Positions 1-5,555 are shown, numbered from the stretch's first letter. The stretch is 7,776 bases of DNA from an uncultured Anaerosolibacter sp. (GCA_937948705.1 CALECF010000120.1:1-7776); one strand, 5' to 3'. Notes: generated from the sequence alone by a model not told the origin. Numbers and translations are program-made.

Positions 1-958
1 GCTTAAGGATTTACTTGGAGAAGATCTTCACACCCATCTAATAAATGATATTAATCTATTAGATATGGCAGGGGACGATTTTGATCTAGATCAAATACTA
101 AATGGAGAGTTAACACCGGTGTTCTTTGGAAGTGCCCTAACAAACTTTGGGGTAGAACCATTTCTAGAGTCATTTTTGGACATTACCACACCACCTAAAC
201 CTCGTCCTAGTAATTTAGGTGAAATTAATCCTGAGACAGAAAACTTTTCAGGCTTTATTTTTAAAATACAAGCCAATATGAATCCAACCCATAGAGATCG
301 AATTGCTTTTTTAAGAATTTGCTCCGGTAAGTTTGAAAAGGGTATGACAGTAAATCATGTGCAAGAGAATAAAAAGGTAAGACTAGCACAACCTCAACAG
401 TTTCTAGCACAAGAACGTGTTGTGGTAGAGACCGCTTACCCTGGAGATATTATTGGTATCCATGACCCAGGAATATTTAAAATTGGTGATACTTTGTGTC
501 AAGATCAATCTAAGTTGCAATACGAAGGTATCCCAGTATTTGCTCCAGAGCATTTTGCTAAAGTATATACCAAAAATGCGCTTAAGCGTAAACAGTTTAT
601 CAAAGGGATCACCCAGTTAGCAGAAGAAGGCACCTTGCAGGTTTATAAGCGGCCGAATATTGGTGTAGAGGAATTGATTGTAGGTGTGGTTGGGGCCCTC
701 CAATTTGAAGTCTTAGAATATCGACTTAAAAATGAATATGGTGTGGATATTATTATGGAAAGACTTCCTTACCGTTATATCCGTTGGGTTGAGATGAATC
801 ACTTTGACCAAAATACCTTTAGCATAACAATGGATACCATGATTGTAGAGGATGAAGACGGTCATCCCGTATTATTGTTTCAAAATGAATGGTCCATTAA
901 TCAGGTAAAGGACCGTAATAAAAATGCCCTATTAAAAGAAATTTCCTTGCGGAAATAA
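1..958 (+). CDS. prfC: Peptide chain release factor 3 (RF3), 3' part, 5' end outside window
   Basis: The frame is open from base 2 to the TAA at 956-958 and gives 318 visible residues. RF3 is normally about 520-530 residues, so the N-terminal GTPase domain lies mostly off the left edge. RF3 is a cytoplasmic translational GTPase that recycles RF1/RF2 from the ribosome after peptide release. Diagnostic stretches seen are ELTPVFFGSALTNFG (end of the G domain), FSGFIFKIQANM followed by THRDRIAFLRICSGKFEKGM (domain II) and YPGDIIGIHDPG, and then the RF3-specific C-terminal domain (VVGALQFEVLEYRL). The internal ATG at 65 is a methionine within the protein, not the start, because the homologous sequence continues upstream in frame. 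No truncation or frameshift is seen in the visible part. A strong terminator 60 bp downstream suggests it ends its transcription unit. The family call is firm. Confidence 0.95.
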   Translation, partial: LKDLLGEDLHTHLINDINLLDMAGDDFDLDQILNGELTPVFFGSALTNFGVEPFLESFLDITTPPKPRPSNLGEINPETENFSGFIFKIQANMNPTHRDRIAFLRICSGKFEKGMTVNHVQENKKVRLAQPQQFLAQERVVVETAYPGDIIGIHDPGIFKIGDTLCQDQSKLQYEGIPVFAPEHFAKVYTKNALKRKQFIKGITQLAEEGTLQVYKRPNIGVEELIVGVVGALQFEVLEYRLKNEYGVDIIMERLPYRYIRWVEMNHFDQNTFSITMDTMIVEDEDGHPVLLFQNEWSINQVKDRNKNALLKEISLRK

Positions 959-1017
959 GCAACCCCTATCATTTAAAAATCTATAGATAAATTCTAATAG
1001 CGGGTTTAATGTAAAAG

Positions 1018-1065
1018 AATCCCATCACAACGAATCTTATTTGTTGCGCTGGGATTTTTATTATT
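1018..1065 (+). terminator. Intrinsic terminator of prfC
   Basis: The outer stem AATCCCA (1018-1024) pairs with TGGGATT (1050-1056). The inner stem CAACGAAT (1028-1035) pairs with ATTTGTTG (1039-1046) with one G.U pair, around a CTT loop. A T-rich tail (TTTTTATTATTT) follows. It lies 60 bp after the prfC stop, on the correct strand. Confidence 0.85.
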
Positions 1066-1209
1066 TACTTAATAATTTAATTACTAGACCTACCAGAAGA
1101 AGCCTTTACCATGAATTATTTAGCGTCTCAATCGTTCCTGGTTTTTCAAGTATAAACCTATCCATCTTTCAAAATGCATATTTATCCCCAACAAAAAGAC
1201 AGAACAGCC

Positions 1210-1377
1210 TTATTTTTTTTCTTTTAAGGTCTCACAAAACTGGTTTATTACCTCATCAAGTTCTTGACTAATGGTTAATATTTTAGGATCTTTAAGTTCC
1301 GGGTCTTTAGTAATTAATTCATCCATAATAGCTCTTAGATTTTCAATTTTGCAGGAAATGTTCTTTGAGTTATCCAT
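1210..1377 (-). CDS. Spo0E-like aspartyl-phosphate phosphatase (55 aa)
   Basis: This short minus-strand gene starts MDNSKNISCKIENLRAIMDE and ends in a lysine-rich tail before TAA (1210-1212). It carries the family signature SQELD (residues 38-42) in the context ILTISQELDEVINQF, after an N-terminal helix IENLRAIMDELI. Spo0E-family proteins are small helical hairpins that dephosphorylate Spo0A~P and so delay sporulation in spore-forming Firmicutes. The 55-residue length is typical. The ATG at 1377 has GAGGG about 10 bases upstream and a well-formed sigma-A-type promoter at 1416-1444. The gene is divergent from the small gene at 1600. The family call rests on the SQELD motif, size and predicted helices. 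Which response regulator it acts on is inference from the family. Confidence 0.85.
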   Translation of the reverse strand: MDNSKNISCKIENLRAIMDELITKDPELKDPKILTISQELDEVINQFCETLKEKK

Positions 1378-1415
1378 GGTACAACGCCCTCTTTTCCGAT
1401 ATAATCATTACTAGT

Positions 1416-1444
1416 ATTATATACCTACAGTATTTTTGTTTCAA
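1416..1444 (-). promoter_or_regulatory. Sigma-A-type promoter of the Spo0E-like gene
   Basis: Read on the minus strand, the -35 is TTGAAA (1439-1444), the spacer is exactly 17 bp, and the -10 is TATAAT (1416-1421). It predicts a leader of about 30 nt before the ATG at 1377. Both hexamers are near consensus, so basal expression in vegetative cells is expected. Confidence 0.75.
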
Positions 1445-1472
1445 TACACAAATCTACAAAATATTAGTATAT

Positions 1473-1500
1473 TTAACATATTTTTCTAAAAGAGGATAAT
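1473..1500 (+). promoter_or_regulatory. Possible promoter of the 56-aa gene
   Basis: TTAACA (1473-1478), a 16-bp spacer and GATAAT (1495-1500) each match the sigma-A consensus at five of six positions. It would give a leader of about 90 nt. The surroundings are very AT-rich, so a chance match is quite possible. Confidence 0.35.
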
Positions 1501-1599
1501 TTATCTTTATATAGAATAAAAAAAGTTATAGCGGAGTATATTTATTAGCGAAGCGTGTAAATGATTACCAAAAAATTCTAGAGAGATGGGAGTCAATAC

Positions 1600-1770
1600 A
1601 TGAGTATAAAGATATTCAGGGTAGAAGATGATTTAAAATTACTCTGTATTCAAATGATTGAACTTCTTACTAAGGCGAAAGATAGTGGACTTTTAAGTGA
1701 AGCGGAATATCAAGACCATGTTAGATTGAAACAACAATTTATCGAAGACCATTATAAGCTATGTGTCTAA
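1600..1770 (+). CDS. Hypothetical small protein, 56 aa
   Basis: ATG at 1600 is preceded by a good ribosome binding site, GGGAG (1588-1592), seven bases upstream. The frame runs to TAA at 1768-1770 and is followed at once by a strong terminator, so this is very likely a real monocistronic gene. The product starts MSIKIFRVEDDLKLLCIQMI and is predicted to be two helices joined by a turn around KDSGLLSEAEYQD, the second helix being charged. It has no signal peptide or membrane segment and carries two cysteines (residues 16 and 55). I do not recognise the family. It lies divergent to the Spo0E-like gene and has a similar size, but it lacks the SQELD motif and should not be called Spo0E. No function is proposed. 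Confidence 0.75.
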   Translation: MSIKIFRVEDDLKLLCIQMIELLTKAKDSGLLSEAEYQDHVRLKQQFIEDHYKLCV

Positions 1771-1776
1771 AGAATA

Positions 1777-1807
1777 AGGGCAGAAATAAATTCTGCCCTG
1801 TTTTTTT
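1777..1807 (+). terminator. Intrinsic terminator of the 56-aa gene
   Basis: A perfect 9-bp stem AGGGCAGAA (1777-1785) / TTCTGCCCT (1791-1799) with loop ATAAA is followed by G and seven T residues (1801-1807). This is a textbook rho-independent terminator, seven bases after the stop codon. Confidence 0.93.
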
Positions 1808-1894
1808 ATACTCAGTGGTTGTTACTAGTGGCGAATTTAAGTGACCTTGTCAACTTAGATATTCTTCAAATTCTACTTTTTCTAATTAGGGATA

Positions 1895-1953
1895 CCCCTT
1901 TATATGTATTCTAAATTACGTTATAATTCAAGTAGGCGTATAAAATAAAGGGG
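1895..1953. repeat. Inverted repeat CCCCTTTAT / ATAAAGGGG flanking the yczE promoter
   Basis: CCCCTTTAT (1895-1903) and ATAAAGGGG (1945-1953) are perfect 9-bp inverted copies, centres 50 bp apart. The left arm overlaps the proposed -35 and the right arm lies in the early transcribed leader. They could be paired operator half-sites. The right arm can also pair locally with TCTCTTTTAT (1959-1968), so it may act as RNA instead. Its role is inference. Confidence 0.4.
1899..1927 (+). promoter_or_regulatory. Probable promoter of the YczE-family gene
   Basis: A perfect -10 TATAAT (1922-1927) lies 17 bp after a weak -35 TTTATA (1899-1904, four of six matches). The predicted start near 1934 gives a leader of about 60 nt. 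The upstream gene is closed by a terminator at 1777-1807, so an own promoter is needed. The weak -35 suggests that an activator may be involved. Confidence 0.5.
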
Positions 1954-1968
1954 ATAAATCTCTTTTAT
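1945..1968 (+). promoter_or_regulatory. Leader hairpin upstream of the YczE-family gene
   Basis: ATAAAGGGGA (1945-1954) can pair with TCTCTTTTAT (1959-1968) through ten pairs including two G.U, with a TAAA loop. It sits 10 bases before the GGAGG site (1979-1983). There is no U-run after it, so it is not a terminator. It does not match a riboswitch class that I know. Confidence 0.35.
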
Positions 1969-1992
1969 GCAACTCTATGGAGGTCGATTTAT

Positions 1993-2670
1993 ATGAAAAA
2001 AGCAATTTTCTGTATCTTGAGGTTGTTTGCAGGACTTTTATTCTATGCCATTGGCATCGTGATGACTATAAATGCAAATCTTGGGCTTGCCCCCTGGGAT
2101 GTTTTTCATCAGGGCCTTTCAAAGACAGTGAGTATTACAATGGGGCAAGCTAGTATTGGAGTAGGATTTGCACTAATTATTGCAGATAGTTTTTTGGGAG
2201 AAAAATTAGGTTGGGGAACCATTTGTAATATGTTTTTTATTGGAGTATTTATGGATATGTTGATGTTAAATCGCTTAATTCCCGTTTTTGATGGGTGGAT
2301 ACTTCGACTATTGATGATGGCTTTAGGTATGTTTGTGATTGGAATCGCAAGTATCTTCTACATTGGTGCAGGATTAGGCTCTGGCCCAAGGGATGGACTT
2401 ATGGTTGCCCTCACGAAAAAAACTGGTAAGTCCGTACGGTTTATTCGCAATTCCATTGAACTCAGCGTGTTAGGTGCAGGATATCTGTTAGGTGGGTTTA
2501 TAGGTGTAGGTACATTGATCACTGCCTTATCCATAGGCTATATCGTGCAATTCGTATTTAAACTATTTCATTTTGAAGTAAGTGCAGTCCAACATCGGTT
2601 TATCGATGATGATGTAAAACTCCTATATAATATGATTTTTAAAAAAGAAGAACATTCGGAGGTAGAGTAG
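1993..2670 (+). CDS. YczE-family integral membrane protein (COG2364 type)
   Basis: The product has 225 residues, close to the roughly 215 of Bacillus subtilis YczE, and shares the family's repeated glycine-rich motif: ANLGLAPWDVFHQGLS (residues 29-44) and GAGLGSGPRDGLMV (residues 124-137). Five hydrophobic segments are visible, at about residues 7-27, 50-66, 75-95, 101-126 and 155-192. A charged, probably cytoplasmic tail of about 30 residues follows. The ATG at 1993 follows GGAGG (1979-1983) by nine bases, so the start is secure. It is a single-gene unit between its own promoter and a terminator at 2673. YczE members are inner-membrane proteins of poorly defined function. They are often next to GntR/MocR-type regulators, but none is present here. 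Transport of a small molecule is possible but not shown. The family call is confident and the function unknown. Confidence 0.85.
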   Translation: MKKAIFCILRLFAGLLFYAIGIVMTINANLGLAPWDVFHQGLSKTVSITMGQASIGVGFALIIADSFLGEKLGWGTICNMFFIGVFMDMLMLNRLIPVFDGWILRLLMMALGMFVIGIASIFYIGAGLGSGPRDGLMVALTKKTGKSVRFIRNSIELSVLGAGYLLGGFIGVGTLITALSIGYIVQFVFKLFHFEVSAVQHRFIDDDVKLLYNMIFKKEEHSEVE

Positions 2671-2672
2671 AG

Positions 2673-2703
2673 ATGTGACAAAGAATATCATGTCACATTT
2701 TTT
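2673..2703 (+). terminator. Intrinsic terminator of the YczE-family gene
   Basis: The perfect 8-bp stem ATGTGACA (2673-2680) / TGTCACAT (2691-2698) has a 10-nt loop and is followed by five more T residues. It starts two bases after the stop codon. Confidence 0.85.
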
Positions 2704-2734
2704 ATGTCAAGAGAGACTGCTGTTTTAAAAATAC

Positions 2735-2953
2735 TCACTTTTTAGGTATAGATTTATTTATTTCAACATATCTCCAGATGCTATCAAAATAATCCTCTAC
2801 TCGGATATCTTTCAAGAAAAAAATATGGTTGAAAACCAGATGGTTTGTCACTTGATTTAAAACCTCCCCCCAGTCTTCCTCTTCAATATGAAATGTGCTA
2901 TCATATCTTTGCTTTATGTATTCAATGGTTTCTTTCTTAAATCTATCTAGCAT
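2735..2953 (-). CDS. Hypothetical protein, 72 aa, divergent from XRE regulator
   Basis: The start at 2953 is well supported by AAGGAG seven bases upstream and by a near-consensus promoter at 2998-3027. The product begins MLDRFKKETIEYIKQRYDST and is soluble, rich in aromatic and acidic residues, with probable helices at residues 1-17 and 24-40. It has no cysteine, signal peptide, membrane segment or recognisable motif. It is divergently transcribed from the XRE-type regulator at 3102, and a palindrome that looks like that regulator's operator lies inside its promoter. This arrangement suggests that the protein is the regulator's main target, or a partner that modulates it, as in small antirepressor/repressor pairs. 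That is inference from layout only. I do not recognise the family. Confidence 0.75.
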   Translation of the reverse strand: MLDRFKKETIEYIKQRYDSTFHIEEEDWGEVLNQVTNHLVFNHIFFLKDIRVEDYFDSIWRYVEINKSIPKK

Positions 2954-2997
2954 GTTTATTCTCCTTTTTTTTGTTAATAGTGGATCAGCCTATCTTT

Positions 2998-3027
2998 ATT
3001 ATAGGACACATTTAGTGTAATTTTCAA
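2998..3027 (-). promoter_or_regulatory. Sigma-A-type promoter of the 72-aa gene with embedded operator
   Basis: On the minus strand the -35 is TTGAAA (3022-3027), the spacer 18 bp and the -10 a perfect TATAAT (2998-3003). The palindrome ACACATTTAGTGT (3006-3018) fills most of the spacer, so a protein bound there should block RNA polymerase. Confidence 0.75.
3006..3018. promoter_or_regulatory. Operator-like palindrome O1 (ACAC-N5-GTGT)
   Basis: ACACATTTAGTGT lies between the -35 and -10 of the 72-aa gene promoter. It is a near copy of O2 at 3034-3046, with centres 28 bp apart. Seen as a pair, O1 and O2 also form a larger inverted repeat with 16-bp arms matching at 14 positions (3005-3020 against 3032-3047). 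The likely binder is the adjacent XRE-type protein. Confidence 0.6.
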
Positions 3028-3033
3028 TATTTT

Positions 3034-3046
3034 ACACATAATGTGT
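3034..3046. promoter_or_regulatory. Operator-like palindrome O2 (ACAC-N5-GTGT)
   Basis: ACACATAATGTGT is a perfect 13-bp palindrome around a central A. It lies just upstream of the -35 of the 72-aa gene and about 56 bp upstream of the regulator's start codon, so it is placed to affect both directions. Binding by the adjacent regulator is inferred. Confidence 0.6.
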
Positions 3047-3101
3047 CATATATTCGTTCAAAAACTTTTTTGTGCTAACATATATCATAGAGGTGATTTT
3101 T

Positions 3102-3479
3102 ATGGGCTTTGCTAAGCGTCTGAAGGAATTAAGAGAACTACATCATATGACACAACAGGATTTAGCTAAACATCTAAAAATAACCCGCCAAGCCATCGGA
3201 AATTATGAACAAGGTACCCGATTTCCTGCGGATGAGAAACTATTATGTAGTATTGCAGATCTATTCAAGGTTTCTTTAGATTTTTTATTAGGTCGTGTTA
3301 ACTTTTATGAGCTTCCTCCAGGCTCTTCTAACCCCTTTATTAAAGAAACAATACCCTCTTATTATTCAGAAAAGGATAAGGCAATTCAAAACCTCCTACA
3401 AGAAGTTTCTGATTTCCCAATAGAGTCCCTTGATAAATTGATAGAAACAATACAGTTTTTTAAAACACTACATAAATAA
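3102..3479 (+). CDS. XRE-family helix-turn-helix transcriptional regulator (125 aa)
   Basis: The N-terminal HTH_3 domain covers about residues 5-61, with the classic pattern RLKELRELHHMTQQDLAKHL, then ITRQAIGNYEQGTRFP and LCSIADLFKVSLDFLLGR. A C-terminal part of about 60 residues ends in a helix (IESLDKLIETIQFFKTLHK), probably for dimerisation or ligand response. It lacks the LexA-like protease serine/lysine region of phage CI repressors. I chose the ATG at 3102 because AGAGGTGA lies just upstream and the HTH begins right after it. An in-frame GTG at 3072 has no ribosome binding site and adds ten unrelated residues. It is divergent from the 72-aa gene, with two palindromes in between, so autoregulation and repression of that gene are likely. 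No clear promoter for this direction was found. The family is certain, and the signal and targets are not. Confidence 0.92.
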   Translation: MGFAKRLKELRELHHMTQQDLAKHLKITRQAIGNYEQGTRFPADEKLLCSIADLFKVSLDFLLGRVNFYELPPGSSNPFIKETIPSYYSEKDKAIQNLLQEVSDFPIESLDKLIETIQFFKTLHK

Positions 3480-3509
3480 AGGCAATTAGGGTTTCCCTAA
3501 TTGCCTTTA
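3477..3509. terminator. Bidirectional terminator between the XRE and YgjP-like genes
   Basis: A perfect 15-bp stem (TAAAGGCAATTAGGG, 3477-3491, with its complement at 3495-3509) closes on a 3-nt TTT loop and includes the regulator's stop codon. The genes on both sides converge on it. The U-tracts are short in each direction (CTTTAT and CTTTATTTAT), but the stem is very stable. Confidence 0.75.
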
Positions 3510-3572
3510 TCACATTATTATAAAATCTCTCTATTAATTTTCGACGTCTCATCTCACAGCATTTCTCACTAT

Positions 3573-4238
3573 TTACAGTGCCATATAATGTCCCTGTCTA
3601 TCTAAAAACTCTTGCTTTTTTTTATAATCTGGAACAACACTTCCAACCCGTCTCCAAAATGACCTATCGTGGTTCATGTGAATAAGATGACACAGTTCAT
3701 GGACAATTACATAATCTATAATCTCCAGCGGCGCCATCACTAATCGATAATTAAAATTTATTTTTTTATTTGAATTACAACTTCCCCACTGGCTTTTAGA
3801 CTCTATGATCTCAACGCTTTTAGGCTTTATGCCTAGCTTTTCTTGATAGATCTTTATTCTCTCTCCAATAATTTTCTTGCAGCTAGTAAAGTAAAATTTT
3901 ATTAATCTTTCTCTCAATTCTTCTTCACCTAGTTCTCCAACCTCTATTAATTCATGAAGAAGACATTCTTTTCCAAGATAAAAGAACTTTTCTTGACTAT
4001 GATACACCTTTGCCTTGGGAATTTGTCGAGCCTTTGTTATATCATTTAATTTCTCCAATACCCATTTACTGTTATGTTCTATAGTACTCAATATGATTTC
4101 TTCACTTGTATTTTTAGGAACTTTAACCGTTATAAAACCTACCGAGTCTATATGGATTGATAACTTTTTTCCGTTGCCGTATTGAACATCAAATTCTATT
4201 ACCCTGCCTTCAATTTCAATTTTCATAAGCACCATCAT
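3573..4238 (-). CDS. YgjP-like (DUF45) zinc metallopeptidase
   Basis: The zinc-binding motif HELCH occurs at residues 180-184 within VIVHELCHLIHMNHDRSFW. H180 and H184 are ligands, E181 is the catalytic base, and H190 is the likely third ligand, as in the HExxH...NH..FW pattern of the YgjP/DUF45 family, related to SprT-like peptidases. The upstream motif SQWGSCNSNKKINFNYRL (about residues 149-166) is also typical. The N-terminal part is a beta-rich domain of about 70 residues, as in clostridial members of similar length (about 220-240). It has no signal peptide, so it is cytoplasmic. The start is uncertain: ATGs at 4238, 4235 and 4226 are in frame and none has a strong Shine-Dalgarno site. 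It converges on the XRE gene and no operon partner is visible. The physiological substrate of the family is unknown. Confidence 0.9.
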   Translation of the reverse strand: MMVLMKIEIEGRVIEFDVQYGNGKKLSIHIDSVGFITVKVPKNTSEEIILSTIEHNSKWVLEKLNDITKARQIPKAKVYHSQEKFFYLGKECLLHELIEVGELGEEELRERLIKFYFTSCKKIIGERIKIYQEKLGIKPKSVEIIESKSQWGSCNSNKKINFNYRLVMAPLEIIDYVIVHELCHLIHMNHDRSFWRRVGSVVPDYKKKQEFLDRQGHYMAL

Positions 4239-4417
4239 TTCTAGTAGTTGTTTACTTTTAGATATATCATTCTATTGATTATTTTAACATAGATTCATTA
4301 TCATTTTGTATTTAAAATTTTCTCAACATCTCTTAAACATATAAACATCTACTTGGGAAAAAATACATGCCCTTATCAATTTCTTTGGAGTTCATACCCT
4401 TGCCATATTTCCTATCA

Positions 4418-4459
4418 TAATAAAATGAATAGCCCGCTTCGGATAGCGGACTATTCATT
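4418..4459 (-). terminator. Intrinsic terminator of the 45-aa gene
   Basis: On the minus strand AATGAATAGTCCGCT (4459-4445) pairs with AGCGGGCTATTCATT (4438-4424) in a 15-bp stem with one G.U pair and a 6-nt loop. TTTTATTATG follows. It begins one base after the stop codon of the 45-aa gene. Confidence 0.88.
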
Positions 4460-4460
4460 C

Positions 4461-4598
4461 CTACTTCTTCTTGTGTTTCTTGTTTTCAGGACCTTTTTCA
4501 GGATCTAGAATTTCTTGTCTTTCTCTTGCTCTATTAACATCAGTCAGGCTAGGATTATAGAGATCAGCACTTGCTGCTTCACCTTTTCTCTTTTTCAT
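4461..4598 (-). CDS. Hypothetical small basic protein, 45 aa
   Basis: This minus-strand frame starts at the ATG at 4598 behind a strong ribosome binding site, AGAGGTGAT, and ends with TAG at 4461-4463 directly before a strong terminator. The product starts MKKRKGEAASADLYNPSLTD and ends in a lysine cluster (KKHKKK). About a third of the residues are lysine, arginine or histidine, with several glutamates, and the protein is probably disordered. It has no hydrophobic segment, so it is not a membrane or secreted peptide. The central part (LYNPSLTDVNRARERQEI) looks like the conserved core. The gene lies 63 bp after the membrane-protein gene on the same strand and may share its transcript. I do not recognise a family with confidence. 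Lysine-rich small proteins are found in spores and nucleoids, but nothing here shows such a role. Confidence 0.75.
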   Translation of the reverse strand: MKKRKGEAASADLYNPSLTDVNRARERQEILDPEKGPENKKHKKK

Positions 4599-4661
4599 AA
4601 TACATCACCTCTAAAGTATTATGTGTACTTCATATAACTTTATTCTTTAAATCAGTTAGTG

Positions 4662-5054
4662 TTAATCTATCTCATATATCTGCCCATTCGCATAGGTGGC
4701 TTTCATCACCACTTGGCCATTCTTATAAATGTGAATTTCCTGGTGGCAGCCATACCTTCTTAACATTGCCCGTACCTCTTCAGAGTCATCCGGGGTCCCT
4801 GATTTCTCAAAATAATAGGCTAAAGCAATTTGGCTAGGATTTTTGCTGACAAATCCGAATACATCAAAACCTCTGATAGAAATGAATTTGTTTATCCCAA
4901 TAAGGATGATGAATACGATCAAAGCTATAATTACGTATCTCTTAATAAGAATCTCTGTTTTGCTTCGTTTTTCATCGGGTATCTTTTCCACAGTCGCTAC
5001 TAAATCTTCATTTTTTAGACTATGTTCATCTCGACCTCTTCTACTATTATTCAT
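4662..5054 (-). CDS. Hypothetical single-pass membrane protein, 130 aa
   Basis: The product has a charged, probably cytoplasmic N-terminus of about 38 residues (MNNSRRGRDEHSLKNEDLVA and on), one hydrophobic segment at about residues 40-57 (YVIIALIVFIILIGINKF) and an extracytoplasmic domain of about 70 residues. That domain contains NPSQIALAYYFEKSGTPDD and a single cysteine (residue 103) and ends KNGQVVMKATYANGQIYEID, a beta-hairpin-like pattern. The many arginines and lysines before the segment fit an N-in topology. GGAGG lies ten bases before the ATG at 5054. The start also overlaps the stop of a short upstream frame (ATGA), so coupled translation is possible. The 45-aa gene follows on the same strand. 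No family is recognised and no function proposed. Confidence 0.75.
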   Translation of the reverse strand: MNNSRRGRDEHSLKNEDLVATVEKIPDEKRSKTEILIKRYVIIALIVFIILIGINKFISIRGFDVFGFVSKNPSQIALAYYFEKSGTPDDSEEVRAMLRRYGCHQEIHIYKNGQVVMKATYANGQIYEID

Positions 5055-5152
5055 AGCTTCATTGCCTCCTTTTTTTGTAGAATTGGACCCTGGGTAAAAA
5101 TTCTCCCCTGTAAAACACTTTCTGCATTGATAATAACTTTATCCACTTCCAT
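5051..5152 (-). CDS. Possible 33-aa upstream ORF overlapping the membrane-protein gene
   Basis: The frame runs from ATG at 5152 through MEVDKVIINAESVLQGRIFT to a TGA that overlaps the next gene's start codon as ATGA (5051-5054). It contains the next gene's ribosome binding site. The composition resembles real protein, but the start has no proper Shine-Dalgarno site and an in-frame TAA lies six codons upstream. It may be a coupling peptide, the tail of a decayed gene, or chance. Confidence 0.35.
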   Translation of the reverse strand: MEVDKVIINAESVLQGRIFTQGPILQKKEAMKL

Positions 5153-5205
5153 TCCCAGTTTAAATTAACAAAATGATATGATTTAAATGTTCTATTTGCT
5201 ACGCT

Positions 5206-5434
5206 CTAGTGTAGGTTTTGCCACAGAATAGTGATGTTGTTCCTTTGATCAATGTTTTTAAAATATATTGCATAGTGAAATTTCATAGTCTCTCCCAATA
5301 ACACCTCTCCAAAGAACTATATGTACATAATCTAAAGCAATTTTCATACCAACTCAAAAACCCTACAATTAAAAACCTTATTAATGATCTCAACTAATCT
5401 ATATCTTGAGGATACGCATTGATACTTAAACAAT
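5206..5434. other. Stretch without a supported gene
   Basis: This AT-rich stretch lies between the 33-aa frame and the amidase terminator. On the minus strand it holds only two short frames: 5258-5347 (29 aa, starting MKIALDYVHIVLWRGVIGRD) and 5206-5286 (26 aa, starting MKFHYAIYFKNIDQRN). They overlap in different frames. The second has GGGAGAG before its ATG. They may be remnants of a decayed gene or chance frames. No repeat, RNA gene or clear promoter was found. Confidence 0.4.
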
Positions 5435-5476
5435 AAAATAGCACGCTATTTTGTGTGTCGATTAGCATGCTATTTT
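5430..5476 (-). terminator. Intrinsic terminator of the GHL10-amidase gene
   Basis: On the minus strand AAAATAGCATGCTA (5476-5463) pairs with TAGCGTGCTATTTT (5448-5435) over 14 bp with one G.U pair around a 14-nt loop. TTTTATTG follows. The mismatch is a G.U pair only in minus-strand RNA, which supports this orientation. It lies about 80 bp after the amidase stop. Confidence 0.8.
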
Positions 5477-5555
5477 TATATAGTTTCTCTATTTGTGTCT
5501 CAAAAATAAGACTATTATCTTCAAGATAGATGTGCTTATACAACTTTTATCAAAG

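Noticed and set aside
1041..1271. Forward open frame of 76 codons
   Set aside because: It begins with TTG inside the prfC terminator hairpin, has no ribosome binding site, and overlaps the Spo0E-like gene on the other strand.
1838..1857. Hairpin TAAGTGAC / GTCAACTTA
   Set aside because: It is short, with a one-base bulge and no U-tract. It is upstream of the promoter and matches no known regulatory element.
3049..3086. Candidate promoters for the XRE gene (TATATT at 3049, TAACAT at 3076, TATATC at 3081)
   Set aside because: None has a credible -35 at a normal distance that also leaves room for the ribosome binding site, so no forward promoter is annotated.
3072..3101. GTG at 3072 as start of the XRE regulator
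   Set aside because: No Shine-Dalgarno site precedes it and the added ten residues are unlike the family. The ATG at 3102 has AGAGGTGA upstream.
4239..4423. AT-rich gap upstream of the metallopeptidase gene
   Set aside because: It was searched for small genes, RNA motifs and strong promoters. Only a weak extended -10-like TGTTAAAAT on the minus strand was seen, with no matching -35.
4843..5097. Forward 84-codon open frame opposite the membrane-protein gene
   Set aside because: It is antisense to the better supported 130-aa gene and has no ribosome binding site.
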